A DNA stretch of 12,668 bases from Treponema sp. (GTDB taxonomy: Bacteria > Spirochaetota > Spirochaetia > Treponematales > Breznakiellaceae). Location of the stretch: contig WQRP01000014.1 in NCBI GenBank assembly GCA_009786675.1, positions 6,480 through 19,147 on the forward strand. Reading direction: 5' to 3'. Positions within the stretch are counted from its first letter, which is position 1, and each line of letters starts with the position of its first letter. The notes under the pieces are model-generated. The model did no database searches. It was not told where the DNA came from and saw only the letters and a program-made list of their open reading frames with translations. The position numbers and the translations under genes are program-made. Below are positions 1 to 6,415 of this stretch, piece by piece.

Positions 1-2166
1 ATCACTATAACCGGATCCCACGCGTCGGCGTTTAGCCTGTCCACGCTTCCCGGGGGCAACATTTCGATGGGGGGCCAGTCGTCGCTCATCGTCAATTTCA
101 GTCCCGAAGTCCAGGGCGAAAACAACGCCATCCTGACAATTCCGACCAACGACGGTTTCCGCAACCCCATTACCGTTTTTCTAAGGGCGACCGCGCGCCT
201 GGGTTCCGCGGTCCCGGAGTTAAGGCAGGGCAATACGGTTATTGCAAACAACACCTTTACGCCGCACGATTTTGGGCAGGTAACCGTGGGCACCGGCGGC
301 AGTTCCCTGGTATTTACGATAAGGAACACCGGCAACGTCGCCCTTGTGCTGACCGGGAACCCCGCGATAACGTCCACGAACGCCGTGTTCTCGATTTCGA
401 ACCAGCCGGCAAGCACCACGATCGGGCCCGGGCAGGAGGTGCCCTTTATAATACAGTACACGCCAACCACCGAAGGCCAGGACAACGCCACCATAAGCTT
501 TGTGAACAACAGCAGCGACATGCTGTTTTCGTTTCCGGTTAGGGGAACTGGGCATATACCAAGGCCGCAAATATCGGTGCAGCAGCGGGCGGGCGCCGAG
601 GTTACCCCCAACGGCGAAGCCAATTTTGGCAATGTCGCCATAGGCGAGGAAGCCAGCATTACCTTTTACATAATGAATACCGGGGATGCGAGCCTGAGCG
701 CCGCCGGTGCCAGCTGGGTTAGCATAGCGGGCAACGAGGACGGGCACTTTGCCGTAACCGGGCAACCATCCAACGCGATAAACGTTGCCCCTGGGGGTAC
801 CGCAAGCTTTACCGTGCGCTACAGGCCAACGACGGCGGGGTCGAACCTTAACGCCCTTGTGCAAATAAGCACCAACAGCCGCGACAACGGGGTGTTTTCG
901 TTTACGGTAAGGGGGGACAGCTTCGAGAGGCGGTCGCAGGTAACGTTGCAACAGGGCGGCGACCCGATTACACCCCACGGGATATTTGACATTGGCAGGG
1001 TTGCCATAGGCGACCAGGTCAGCATCGACTTTACCATAGGGAACGCCGGGGACGCGAACCTAAGCGCCACCGCCGGTGCCAGTTGGGTTAGCATAGCGGA
1101 CAACGAGGACGGGCTGTTCGCCGTAACCGGGCAACCTTCGACCGCGCTAAACGTTGTGCCGGGGGGAACCACGACCTTTACCATACGCTATATTCCGGAG
1201 GTAACCGGAGCGGCAAGCGCCACCGTTCGGGTGCACACCAACAGCCGCGACAACGGGGTGTTTTCCTTTACGATAACGGGAACCGGTTTTGAAAGACAGC
1301 CGCGGATGACCTTGTCGCAGGACGAAACCGACATACCGATTTTCTCGGAATTCGACTTCGGCAATGTTGACCCTGGTGAGACATTGGATATCACCTTTAC
1401 CATAGGGAACGCGGGCGAGGCGAACATGACCTTTGTGGACGTTGACGGAAACCGCGTGAATATTTTGGACAACACCGACGACGTTTTTTCCGTTATCCAG
1501 CAGCCTTCGGCGGCGCAGGTCGTGGCACCCGGAAACACCGTGACGTTTGTCTTGCGCTTTAACCCGTTGGCGGACGGCCAGAATTACTTTGCCAAATTGG
1601 AAATCCAGACCAACAGCGAAGCACCCGTGTTTTCCTTCTTTATCAGGGGACGGGGCGAAGCCCGCATCTTCCAGATTGGGGATATCGGCCCAGGCGGAGG
1701 AATCGTGTTCTTTGATGCCGGGGTTGACATGGGTGGCTGGCGCTTCCTGGAAGCAGCGCCGGTTACTCAAAATGCTACATGGGGGGCAATTGACTTTTCT
1801 ATATGGGACACTGGATTCTCGATAGGATCTGGCAGGCAAAATACCCAGATACTTGTTGAGCATCTTAATGGGCGAGGAGAAACCGGAACGGCGGCACAGT
1901 TGGCCGTGGCTTTAGAAATCAATGGGTTTAACGACTGGTTCTTACCAAGCAGGGATGAACTTCTTGAAATGGCGGCGAATTCTGGCATATTGGAAATGGG
2001 ATCTCAATCGTGGTACTGGTCCTCGTCGGCATCAACTAGGGCGGCAAGCACCCATTTTGGTGTGACACATGGTCGGTTTGCATGGGCTGTTTCCGGCGGG
2101 GGTAATTTCAACGATAGTGGTGAAAGGCGTTTTACAAATCGAGTCCGCGCCATTCGGGCGTTCTGA
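1..2166 (+). CDS. Choice-of-anchor D/ASH-type Ig-repeat protein with C-terminal Lcl (DUF1566-like) domain, 5' partial
   Basis: The reading frame is open from base 1, so the gene starts upstream and the ATG at 67 is internal. Counting from that ATG (699 residues), residues 1-42 are the tail of one Ig-like repeat. Four more repeats of about 120 residues follow (roughly 43-162, 163-283, 284-405, 406-530). Each has the pattern FDFGNV-x2-G-x6-FTI-x-N-x-G, then QP, then PGG-x3-F-x2-RY-x-P and TNS-x4-VFSF. This is the choice-of-anchor D / ASPM-SPD2-Hydin type. Residues 535-699 are an Lcl/DUF1566-like domain, shown by GPGGGIVFFD, WRFLEAAP, FNDWFLPSRDEL, WYWSSS and a terminal NRVRAIRAF. Such proteins are normally exported and surface-exposed; the signal peptide would lie outside the window. 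The DNA of the C-terminal domain (from about 1750) is visibly poorer in GC than the repeats, as if the domain had a separate history. The ligand is unknown. Confidence 0.85.
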   Translation: MTITGSHASAFSLSTLPGGNISMGGQSSLIVNFSPEVQGENNAILTIPTNDGFRNPITVFLRATARLGSAVPELRQGNTVIANNTFTPHDFGQVTVGTGGSSLVFTIRNTGNVALVLTGNPAITSTNAVFSISNQPASTTIGPGQEVPFIIQYTPTTEGQDNATISFVNNSSDMLFSFPVRGTGHIPRPQISVQQRAGAEVTPNGEANFGNVAIGEEASITFYIMNTGDASLSAAGASWVSIAGNEDGHFAVTGQPSNAINVAPGGTASFTVRYRPTTAGSNLNALVQISTNSRDNGVFSFTVRGDSFERRSQVTLQQGGDPITPHGIFDIGRVAIGDQVSIDFTIGNAGDANLSATAGASWVSIADNEDGLFAVTGQPSTALNVVPGGTTTFTIRYIPEVTGAASATVRVHTNSRDNGVFSFTITGTGFERQPRMTLSQDETDIPIFSEFDFGNVDPGETLDITFTIGNAGEANMTFVDVDGNRVNILDNTDDVFSVIQQPSAAQVVAPGNTVTFVLRFNPLADGQNYFAKLEIQTNSEAPVFSFFIRGRGEARIFQIGDIGPGGGIVFFDAGVDMGGWRFLEAAPVTQNATWGAIDFSIWDTGFSIGSGRQNTQILVEHLNGRGETGTAAQLAVALEINGFNDWFLPSRDELLEMAANSGILEMGSQSWYWSSSASTRAASTHFGVTHGRFAWAVSGGGNFNDSGERRFTNRVRAIRAF
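701..1271 (+). repeat. Recently duplicated repeat units inside the Ig-repeat gene
   Basis: Bases 701-767 and 1070-1136 match at 62 of 67 positions (offset 369). Bases 871-905 and 1237-1271 match at 34 of 35 (offset 366). The spacing equals one protein repeat of 122-123 residues, so the second and third complete repeats arose by recent in-frame duplication or are kept alike by gene conversion. The first and fourth repeats are much more diverged. Confidence 0.85.
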
Positions 2167-2184
2167 CAGTTTGGGTTTAATTCC

Positions 2185-2213
2185 CCGCCCTTCGGGATAG
2201 TGCCGAGGGGCGG
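2185..2213. other. GC-rich hairpin downstream of the Ig-repeat/Lcl gene
   Basis: An 11-bp stem without mismatches (2185-2195 with 2203-2213, one G-T wobble) encloses a 7-nt loop and begins 19 nt after the stop codon. It is followed by AAAAGAG rather than a T-run, so it is not a canonical intrinsic terminator on the + strand. It could still stop or protect the mRNA 3' end, or extrude as a cruciform in DNA. Confidence 0.6.
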
Positions 2214-2321
2214 AAAAGAGCAAGCAGGCGGGGATGCCCCGGTGCGCCTCCGTCGGCTTTCCGTGGGAATTTTTAGTGGCAACCAGGGAACATTTCGAGT
2301 AGAGAGGAAAGAAGAAACAGG

Positions 2322-2996
2322 ATGAAAATTTTTTTTGCGGCGGTTATTTGTTTTGCGGTGGTTTTGGCGGCCTGCGATCTGTCCGGCGACGACGAAAGCA
2401 GGACAACGCTGCAAATCAACAACCAGTCCGGAACGGGGCTTAACGGCGTGACGTTTCAGAACGTCGTTTTTGTCAGGGAAAACGCTGATATTATCGGCAC
2501 ATGGACATGGGCGGGAATCGGCGGTATGGCCGCTAGCCACCTGACACTTAATATCACTGATACGGCATGGACAGGAACAGCTAATTATAGTAACCGCACA
2601 CACACTGGAAGCGGACAATGGAGCAGGGAGGGAAACGCGCTGACCTTAAGCAACAATGACAGCCACGGGCTTATGAACGGTTTTGGAACGCTTGTTGGAA
2701 ACAGGTTAACCGTTAATTTCAGGCTTACCGGAGCAGCCTCCACTGCTTGGCGTTCTGACAGATCATTTGAAACCACCAGCGATAACCTACAACTGGGGAT
2801 GGCCCCAGGCAACACCGTTCTTAAGGACGTGCCGGCAGGAAGCGCCTTCATTTTCTTTGAGGTAAACTCTGTCGAATACTTCACCAGGGATCTTGTCGTC
2901 GTGGAGGAGGACGGCAGCGCAATGTTTACGTTTACCAACAGTACAATTATTGTCGAGGCGGCCACGGGCGACCAGCTTACCCTAGGCAGTCTGTAA
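2322..2996 (+). CDS. Predicted lipoprotein with inserted beta-rich domain (paralogue of the next gene)
   Basis: 224 residues. It has a lipoprotein signal: K2, a hydrophobic run, and lipobox L15-A-A-C18, so the mature protein should be lipidated at Cys18. Residues 19-53 and about 156-216 align with the next gene; shared features are TTL-x-I-x-N-x-S, VPAG-x2-F-x-F, VEE-x-G, and NST-x2-V. Between these halves lies about 100 residues with GTW, LTLNITD, a run of G/T/N/S, LTL and GNRLTVNF, which looks like an all-beta insert of the kind seen in many spirochaete lipoproteins. No catalytic motif is visible and no named family is recognised. The start is supported by the signal peptide and by a purine-rich stretch at 2302-2314. 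Base composition is lower in GC than the genes from 3514 on. Its role is unknown; an envelope-attached protein is the most that can be said. Confidence 0.8.
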   Translation: MKIFFAAVICFAVVLAACDLSGDDESRTTLQINNQSGTGLNGVTFQNVVFVRENADIIGTWTWAGIGGMAASHLTLNITDTAWTGTANYSNRTHTGSGQWSREGNALTLSNNDSHGLMNGFGTLVGNRLTVNFRLTGAASTAWRSDRSFETTSDNLQLGMAPGNTVLKDVPAGSAFIFFEVNSVEYFTRDLVVVEEDGSAMFTFTNSTIIVEAATGDQLTLGSL

Positions 2997-3018
2997 AATG
3001 CCAATCAGTGGATGAACC

Positions 3019-3040
3019 GTGGACGGGGTTTTCCGTTCAC
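3019..3040 (+). other. Small hairpin just upstream of the second lipoprotein RBS
   Basis: An 8-bp stem (3019-3026 with 3033-3040, one G-T wobble) with a 6-nt loop GGTTTT lies 10 nt before the AGGAGG of the next gene and 22 nt after the previous stop. It has no T-run after it. It may be an mRNA stability or processing element between the paired lipoprotein genes, or chance. Confidence 0.4.
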
Positions 3041-3050
3041 CAAAATTATT

Positions 3051-3056
3051 AGGAGG
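3051..3056 (+). promoter_or_regulatory. Strong Shine-Dalgarno AGGAGG
   Basis: A perfect AGGAGG lies 6 nt before the ATG at 3063. It decides the start of the second lipoprotein: the frame is open further upstream (from 3012), but only 3063 has both an RBS and a signal peptide directly after it. Confidence 0.9.
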
Positions 3057-3062
3057 ATAACG

Positions 3063-3497
3063 ATGAAAAAGATTTTTGTGGCGGTTGTTTGTTTCGCGGT
3101 GGTTTTCGCGGCCTGTGATCTGGAAGATTTACGTGAATGGATCGAGGGAACCAACACGACATTGACAATAGGAAACGAATCCTCGCACACGATACGGAAC
3201 GTGCGTTGGAACGGTATTGATTTTTCCACTGGCGACAACGAGAGGGAGCCGTGGCATCGTCCTCCTTGGTGGGAGATAGGGAGCAGCGATTTCACACCTG
3301 GGGCGAGAGGCCAAGCAGAAGTTCCTGCAGGAAATGGATTTGTTCACTTCAGGGCGTCCTCAGGCACATTTCGTACACAACAAATGGTTTCCGTTGAGGA
3401 AGGGGACGCGGGGGAGTTTATCATTCTTAACAGCACGGTAGTCGTGGACGAAAACGATGTCACGGGACCGCTCGGACAGATGTTATCAGAACCGTAA
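3063..3497 (+). CDS. Small predicted lipoprotein, paralogue without the inserted domain
   Basis: 144 residues. The signal peptide is nearly the same as in the previous gene, at DNA level too, and ends F15-A-A-C18. Phe at -3 is less usual in a lipobox but spirochaetes tolerate relaxed lipoboxes. The mature part aligns with the outer halves of the upstream paralogue (TTLTIGNES; VPAG-x2-F-x-HF; VSVEEGD; NSTVVVDEND). In place of the inserted domain it has a short Trp/Pro-rich bridge (PWHRPPWWEIG, 63-73). It lies 66 nt downstream of its paralogue on the same strand, so the two are probably one transcript. It converges on the HAD gene with a 16-nt gap and no clear terminator. Function unknown; probably an envelope lipoprotein that binds or displays something. 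Confidence 0.82.
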   Translation: MKKIFVAVVCFAVVFAACDLEDLREWIEGTNTTLTIGNESSHTIRNVRWNGIDFSTGDNEREPWHRPPWWEIGSSDFTPGARGQAEVPAGNGFVHFRASSGTFRTQQMVSVEEGDAGEFIILNSTVVVDENDVTGPLGQMLSEP

Positions 3498-3513
3498 TCG
3501 AAAGCGCGCGAGC

Positions 3514-4413
3514 TTATAAAAGCACGTTAACGATTTTTTCGGGGGGCTCAAACAGCCCTTCCAAAAAGGCGGCCAGACCCTCGTCGGCGTTGGAGCCAAA
3601 GACAAAGTCCGCCGCCTTCCGCACGTTTTCCCCGGCGTTGAACGGGGCCGCCGAAAAGCCGGCGGCGGCGAACATGGGCAGGTCGTTTTCCTCGTCGCCA
3701 AAGGCCATCGCGTTCCGGGGATCGAGCCCCCGCAGTTCCATGGCCGTCTTAAGCCCCCGGCCCTTGGAAACCCCGGCGTTCATTAGCTCCAGGAAACTGG
3801 GGTGGGTGCGGGCCAGGTAGACTCGGTCGCCGAAACGCCCGGCCATTTTTTCCCGGATTTCCGCCTGTACTATCGGATCGGCGGTAATGAACATCGCCTT
3901 GACGCAACCCCGCAGGCCGGGCTGGGCAATCGTCTTTTTTAAGTCGGCGACAATTGGCGTCATGCCGGTGTGCCTTTGGTAGAACTCCGCCTCGGGGCTT
4001 TGCTTTTCGATTACAAGGGTCTCCCGCCAGGCACCCCCGTTTAGCGAGTCGCCGGGGTGGGGGAAAAACGCCTGGTAGTGCACGCCCATGCCGCGGGCTA
4101 TGTCGATCCCGTAGTCAACCACATCCAGGGGCATCATGCTGTGGCGAACCAGCCCGGCGCCGGGAAGGTCGGCGATTATGGCCCCGTTAAAAAACACCAT
4201 GGGGCCTTTCGCGCCGATTTCGTCGCAATAGCGCCGGGACGATTCCATCGCCCTGCCCGTGCAGACTATGAGGTGGATTCCCCTTGCCATAAGCCGCCCA
4301 AGGCACCGCACGGTACGCCCGCCAAGACCGCCGCCGGGAAGCAGCGTGGTGCCGTCAAGATCGATGGCCAGGGCCCTTATCGCGGATGGGTCGATCTCTT
4401 TTTTTTGCCGCAT
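3514..4413 (-). CDS. Cof-type HAD-superfamily phosphatase (Cof/IIB)
   Basis: 299 residues, the usual length of the Cof group. All four HAD motifs are present: motif I D18-L-D20-G-T (nucleophile D18, acid/base D20), motif II CTGR at 51-54, motif III lysine K217 in SKGRG, and motif IV GDEEND at 239-244 (metal-binding D240, D244). The large cap between motifs II and III (about residues 80-205) is the type IIB alpha/beta cap. Enzymes of this group hydrolyse phosphate from sugar phosphates, flavin mononucleotide, pyridoxal phosphate or similar small molecules in the cytosol; the substrate cannot be read from sequence. It is divergent from the TIM-barrel gene over an 83-bp intergenic region, which could mean shared regulation. 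The start ATG at 4413 has no Shine-Dalgarno, but a TTGACA lies at promoter distance. Confidence 0.92.
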   Translation of the reverse strand: MRQKKEIDPSAIRALAIDLDGTTLLPGGGLGGRTVRCLGRLMARGIHLIVCTGRAMESSRRYCDEIGAKGPMVFFNGAIIADLPGAGLVRHSMMPLDVVDYGIDIARGMGVHYQAFFPHPGDSLNGGAWRETLVIEKQSPEAEFYQRHTGMTPIVADLKKTIAQPGLRGCVKAMFITADPIVQAEIREKMAGRFGDRVYLARTHPSFLELMNAGVSKGRGLKTAMELRGLDPRNAMAFGDEENDLPMFAAAGFSAAPFNAGENVRKAADFVFGSNADEGLAAFLEGLFEPPEKIVNVLL

Positions 4414-4418
4414 GGGTA

Positions 4419-4447
4419 ACTGTTCAGGTTTCCGCTTTTCGTGTCAA
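4419..4447 (-). promoter_or_regulatory. Promoter for the HAD gene (leaderless-type)
   Basis: On the - strand a consensus TTGACA (4447-4442), a 17-nt spacer and a weak -10, AACAGT (4424-4419), put the transcription start at about the ATG (4413). The -10 matches the consensus at only 3 of 6 positions, so the call rests on the -35 and on the same geometry seen at other genes here. Confidence 0.5.
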
Positions 4448-4462
4448 GCCAGGCCGGGGATC

Positions 4463-4491
4463 TTGCCCATGCCCGATCCCTATGACATAAT
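4463..4491 (+). promoter_or_regulatory. Promoter for the TIM-barrel gene (leaderless)
   Basis: TTGCCC (4463-4468), 17-nt spacer, CATAAT (4486-4491), then 5 nt to the ATG at 4497. A start 6-7 nt after the -10 falls on the start codon. No Shine-Dalgarno is present. Confidence 0.7.
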
Positions 4492-4496
4492 GCCCT

Positions 4497-5330
4497 ATGC
4501 TGCAAATCGGACTGCGCGCCCACGACTACGGGACAAATCTTTCCGCCGGGGAACTGGCGGAAACCCTTGGCGCGTTTGGGCCGGCCTCGGTCCAGCTTGC
4601 CCTGGCAAAGTCACTGCGCGACGCCCCCGGGCCCGGATGCCTAAGCCCCGGTTACGCCAGGCAAGTGCGGAAAGCCCTGGGCATCCCCATCGCGGTTCTG
4701 GGCTGCTACATAAACCCGGTGCACCCCGATCCCAGCGCCAGGGAAAAACAGCTTTACAGGTTCGAGGAGCACCTGCGATTCGCCCGCGACTTTGGCTGCG
4801 CGACGGTGGGGACGGAGACCGGATCATGCAACGGCGACTGCTCGTTCCACCCGGACACGGAAAGGCCGGCGACCTTCGACCTGCTCTGCCGATCGCTGGA
4901 GCGGCTGGTCGCGACGGCGGAAAAATGCGGATCCGTCGTGGCGATCGAGGCGGTGGCCGACCAGCACACGGTTTGCAGCGTCGAAAAAATGGGGCAGGTG
5001 CTTCGCCGCCTTGCCTCCCCCGCGCTAAGGGTCATCTACGATCCGGTAAACCTTGTGCCCAAAGGCGGGCTTAGGGAAAGCCAGGGGGAATTTTTCGCCC
5101 GGGCATTCGAGACCTTCGGGAACGAGATCGTCGCCGTCCACGCGAAGGACTTCCGCATGGAGGGGGGGCAAAAGATAGGCACGCTGCCGGCCGGCACCGG
5201 CGATCTGGACTACAAGGCGCTTTTGGGGATCGTCGCAAAGCGGAAGCCGGGGATAGACATACTACTGGAAAACTCGGGCCCGGACACCGCAGGCGCGGCG
5301 ATGGCGTTTCTAAGGTCGTGCGTTCCCTAA
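4497..5330 (+). CDS. Sugar phosphate isomerase/epimerase-like TIM barrel (xylose isomerase-like family)
   Basis: 277 residues, typical for the AP-endonuclease-2 / xylose-isomerase-like TIM-barrel family, which includes sugar epimerases, hydroxypyruvate isomerase-like and inosose-processing enzymes. Visible family marks are GC-x-TVGTETGS (100-110), VAIEAVADQHTV (148-159), VIYDPVN (179-185), IVAVHAKD (211-218) and ILLENSG (255-261). The likely metal ligands are E151, D182, H215 and E258, by analogy with the E-D-H-E site of the family. No signal peptide, so cytosolic. The usual proline-rich loop contacts cannot be used to pick a substrate. It is divergent from a HAD phosphatase, which fits a sugar-phosphate salvage role but does not prove it. 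The ATG at 4497 is the only good start, and a promoter sits directly before it. Confidence 0.87.
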   Translation: MLQIGLRAHDYGTNLSAGELAETLGAFGPASVQLALAKSLRDAPGPGCLSPGYARQVRKALGIPIAVLGCYINPVHPDPSAREKQLYRFEEHLRFARDFGCATVGTETGSCNGDCSFHPDTERPATFDLLCRSLERLVATAEKCGSVVAIEAVADQHTVCSVEKMGQVLRRLASPALRVIYDPVNLVPKGGLRESQGEFFARAFETFGNEIVAVHAKDFRMEGGQKIGTLPAGTGDLDYKALLGIVAKRKPGIDILLENSGPDTAGAAMAFLRSCVP

Positions 5331-5340
5331 GGTGGGCGCG

Positions 5341-5369
5341 TTGATTTTTTGCCAGCGGCAGGGCATAAT
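5341..5369 (+). promoter_or_regulatory. Promoter for the DUF3791-like gene (leaderless)
   Basis: TTGATT (5341-5346), 17-nt spacer, CATAAT (5364-5369), then 6 nt to the ATG at 5376. This geometry also argues against the in-frame TTG at 5349 as the start, because that codon lies inside the promoter. Confidence 0.75.
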
Positions 5370-5375
5370 CATTGC

Positions 5376-5594
5376 ATGGCCAGTATCAAGCGCCTTCATT
5401 ACTATGTTATGTGCGTGTCGGCCTTTGCGCGGGCAAAAAACCTAAGCCCCAAGGACGCCTACAATTACCTTGATGAACACAAGGGTATCGACTTTCTGGA
5501 GGAATGCTACGAAGCGGAGCACTGTCTTTCCCTTGACACCGCCGTAGACGACCTGGCCGCCGTATGCAGAAACAACGGGGGAAACATCGAGTGA
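5376..5594 (+). CDS. DUF3791-like small protein
   Basis: 72 residues, no signal peptide, no membrane segment, predicted helical. It has the pattern I recall for DUF3791: a helical start, AYNYLDEHKGIDFLEECYE in the middle, a LSLDTAVDDL segment and a terminal CRNNGG. In other bacteria DUF3791 proteins often sit beside a second small helical protein and a DUF3990 protein, a predicted ADP-ribosyltransferase-like toxin; I recall this context from genome neighbourhoods and cannot verify it here. The next gene fits the companion, but no DUF3990 gene is present in the window. The first gene of a two-gene unit, with a 21-nt gap to the next. Molecular function is not established. Confidence 0.72.
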   Translation: MASIKRLHYYVMCVSAFARAKNLSPKDAYNYLDEHKGIDFLEECYEAEHCLSLDTAVDDLAAVCRNNGGNIE

Positions 5595-5605
5595 TTCTTT
5601 ACATC

Positions 5606-5609
5606 GAGG
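5606..5609 (+). promoter_or_regulatory. Shine-Dalgarno GAGG of the DUF3791 companion
   Basis: GAGG lies 6 nt before the ATG at 5616. An internal gene with an RBS, in contrast to its promoter-proximal neighbour that has none. Confidence 0.7.
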
Positions 5610-5615
5610 CGCGCA

Positions 5616-5846
5616 ATGGCTAAGGACAAGAAAAAACTTATGATGGAACTGGTAACGGCCGATGTCGTGTCCGCCATTATGGAAGGGTCGGCCGTTTCCG
5701 CCAAGGAAGCGATGCGCCTGTTTTACAACTCCGAGGTTTTTGAAAGGCTGTGCGATCCGGAAACGGGCCTGTACCGCGAAAGCGGCGGTTACGTCCACGA
5801 GCTTTACAGGAGCTGGCACATGGGCCACGAAGGGCGCATCCTATAG
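5616..5846 (+). CDS. Small helical protein, probable partner of the DUF3791-like gene
   Basis: 76 residues, charged and predicted helical, cytosolic. Its core reads EAMRLFYNSEVFERL (50 bases into the gene's second half), followed by DPETGLYRESGGYVHELY. The combination FYNSEVF-x-L-x3-ETGLY-x-ES-x2-Y-x2-ELY matches a small uncharacterised family that I remember next to DUF3791 genes. Spacing of 21 nt and a Shine-Dalgarno suggest co-transcription and probably a joint product. No enzyme motif is visible. It could be an antitoxin-like or chaperone-like partner left without its toxin, or a module with its own role; the sequence does not decide. Confidence 0.68.
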   Translation: MAKDKKKLMMELVTADVVSAIMEGSAVSAKEAMRLFYNSEVFERLCDPETGLYRESGGYVHELYRSWHMGHEGRIL

Positions 5847-5848
5847 CC

Positions 5849-5877
5849 TTGGGGGATTCCCTTGGCGTGCCGATAAT
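5849..5877 (+). promoter_or_regulatory. Promoter for the zinc-ribbon membrane protein (short leader)
   Basis: TTGGGG (5849-5854), 17-nt spacer, GATAAT (5872-5877), then 10 nt to the ATG at 5888. The -10 matches 5 of 6, the -35 only 3 of 6. A start near 5884 would give a leader of about 4 nt, too short for a Shine-Dalgarno. Confidence 0.55.
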
Positions 5878-5887
5878 ATGACTACCC

Positions 5888-6358
5888 ATGGTGATGGATT
5901 ACCTTCGAACGCTGTTTTTTATAGTCCTGGGAATCGCGCTTCTGTGGCTTAGCTACAGGATCCTTTCCGGACAGTACGCCAGAGTGCGCCGGGCGATGGG
6001 GGGCAAGCCCGGAAAAGCCGGGGATCCCAAGACCTGCCTTCTGTGCAGGGCAAGGCTCGCGAAGGGCGAGCTTATGCAGACCCAGGCGTTCCCCTCGCTT
6101 ACCGGGGGGAAGGACAAGCTGATGCACATCCAGGGCTGCGTGTTCTGCCTGGGCGGAAAAAGGAACAGGATCTGCCCGGTATGCTCGGCAAGGCTGGGAA
6201 CGAAGGACAAGCTTGTCGCCAGGATGTTCGACCGCCCGTTCAACCGCCACCATGTCCACGTCATTGGCTGTTTCCAGTGCAGAAGCGAAAAACGCCGGCC
6301 GGCCGCGATCGCGGAACGGTTTCCCAAGACCTACCAGTTGTCGCCGAAGGGCGGGTGA
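5888..6358 (+). CDS. Membrane-anchored protein with a duplicated CxxC...CxxC zinc-ribbon-like motif
   Basis: 156 residues. One N-terminal membrane helix (about 5-26, YLRTLFFIVLGIALLWLSYR) is followed by a basic stretch and a Cys-rich domain on what is probably the cytosolic side. There are four CxxC pairs: C50-C53, C84-C87, C96-C99 and C128-C131. They form two copies of one unit, CxxC-x-ARL ... H-x-x-GC-x-x-C (first copy 50-87 with H80, second 96-131 with H124), so the domain arose by internal duplication. Each copy could bind one zinc. No named family is recognised; rubredoxin-like or zinc-ribbon folds are the nearest structural guess. A second ATG two codons later (5894) is an equally possible start. 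Function unknown; DNA, RNA or protein binding at the membrane would suit the fold. Confidence 0.78.
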   Translation: MVMDYLRTLFFIVLGIALLWLSYRILSGQYARVRRAMGGKPGKAGDPKTCLLCRARLAKGELMQTQAFPSLTGGKDKLMHIQGCVFCLGGKRNRICPVCSARLGTKDKLVARMFDRPFNRHHVHVIGCFQCRSEKRRPAAIAERFPKTYQLSPKGG

Positions 6359-6379
6359 CGAATACGCGCGTCCCCCGGA

Positions 6380-6409
6380 CTGTCCTTTGTCCGCCGTTTC
6401 CACTATACT
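6380..6409 (+). promoter_or_regulatory. Promoter for asnS (leaderless)
   Basis: CTGTCC (6380-6385), 18-nt spacer, TATACT (6404-6409), then 6 nt to the ATG at 6416, so transcription should begin at the start codon. The -10 matches 5 of 6; the -35 matches 3 of 6. Confidence 0.6.
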
Positions 6410-6415
6410 TCCCCC

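Noticed and set aside
67..69. ATG at 67 as the true start of the repeat protein
   Set aside because: The frame is open to base 1 and the upstream residues continue an Ig-like repeat; there is no signal peptide at this ATG.
220..1863. Long open frames on the - strand across the Ig-repeat gene
   Set aside because: They follow the repeats of the + strand gene, are rich in Arg/Gly/Pro/Val and match no family; they are shadows of the repeat-coding DNA.
2227..2275. Terminator or promoter in the lipoprotein upstream region (short GGGG-ATG-CCCC hairpin and a T5 at about 2270)
   Set aside because: The 5-bp stem is too far from the T-run, and no -35/-10 pair with proper spacing was found.
3498..3513. 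Terminator hairpin between the second lipoprotein and the HAD gene
   Set aside because: Only a 4-bp AAGC/GCTT stem around a GC-rich loop, with no T-run on either strand.
4259..5074. A 271-codon open frame on the + strand over the HAD start and the TIM-barrel gene
   Set aside because: Arg/Pro/Gly-rich translation, no motif, and it covers two well-supported genes and their promoters.
5331..5350. T-run at 5345-5350 as a terminator of the TIM-barrel gene
   Set aside because: No convincing stem precedes it and the bases fall in the -35 box and spacer of the next promoter.
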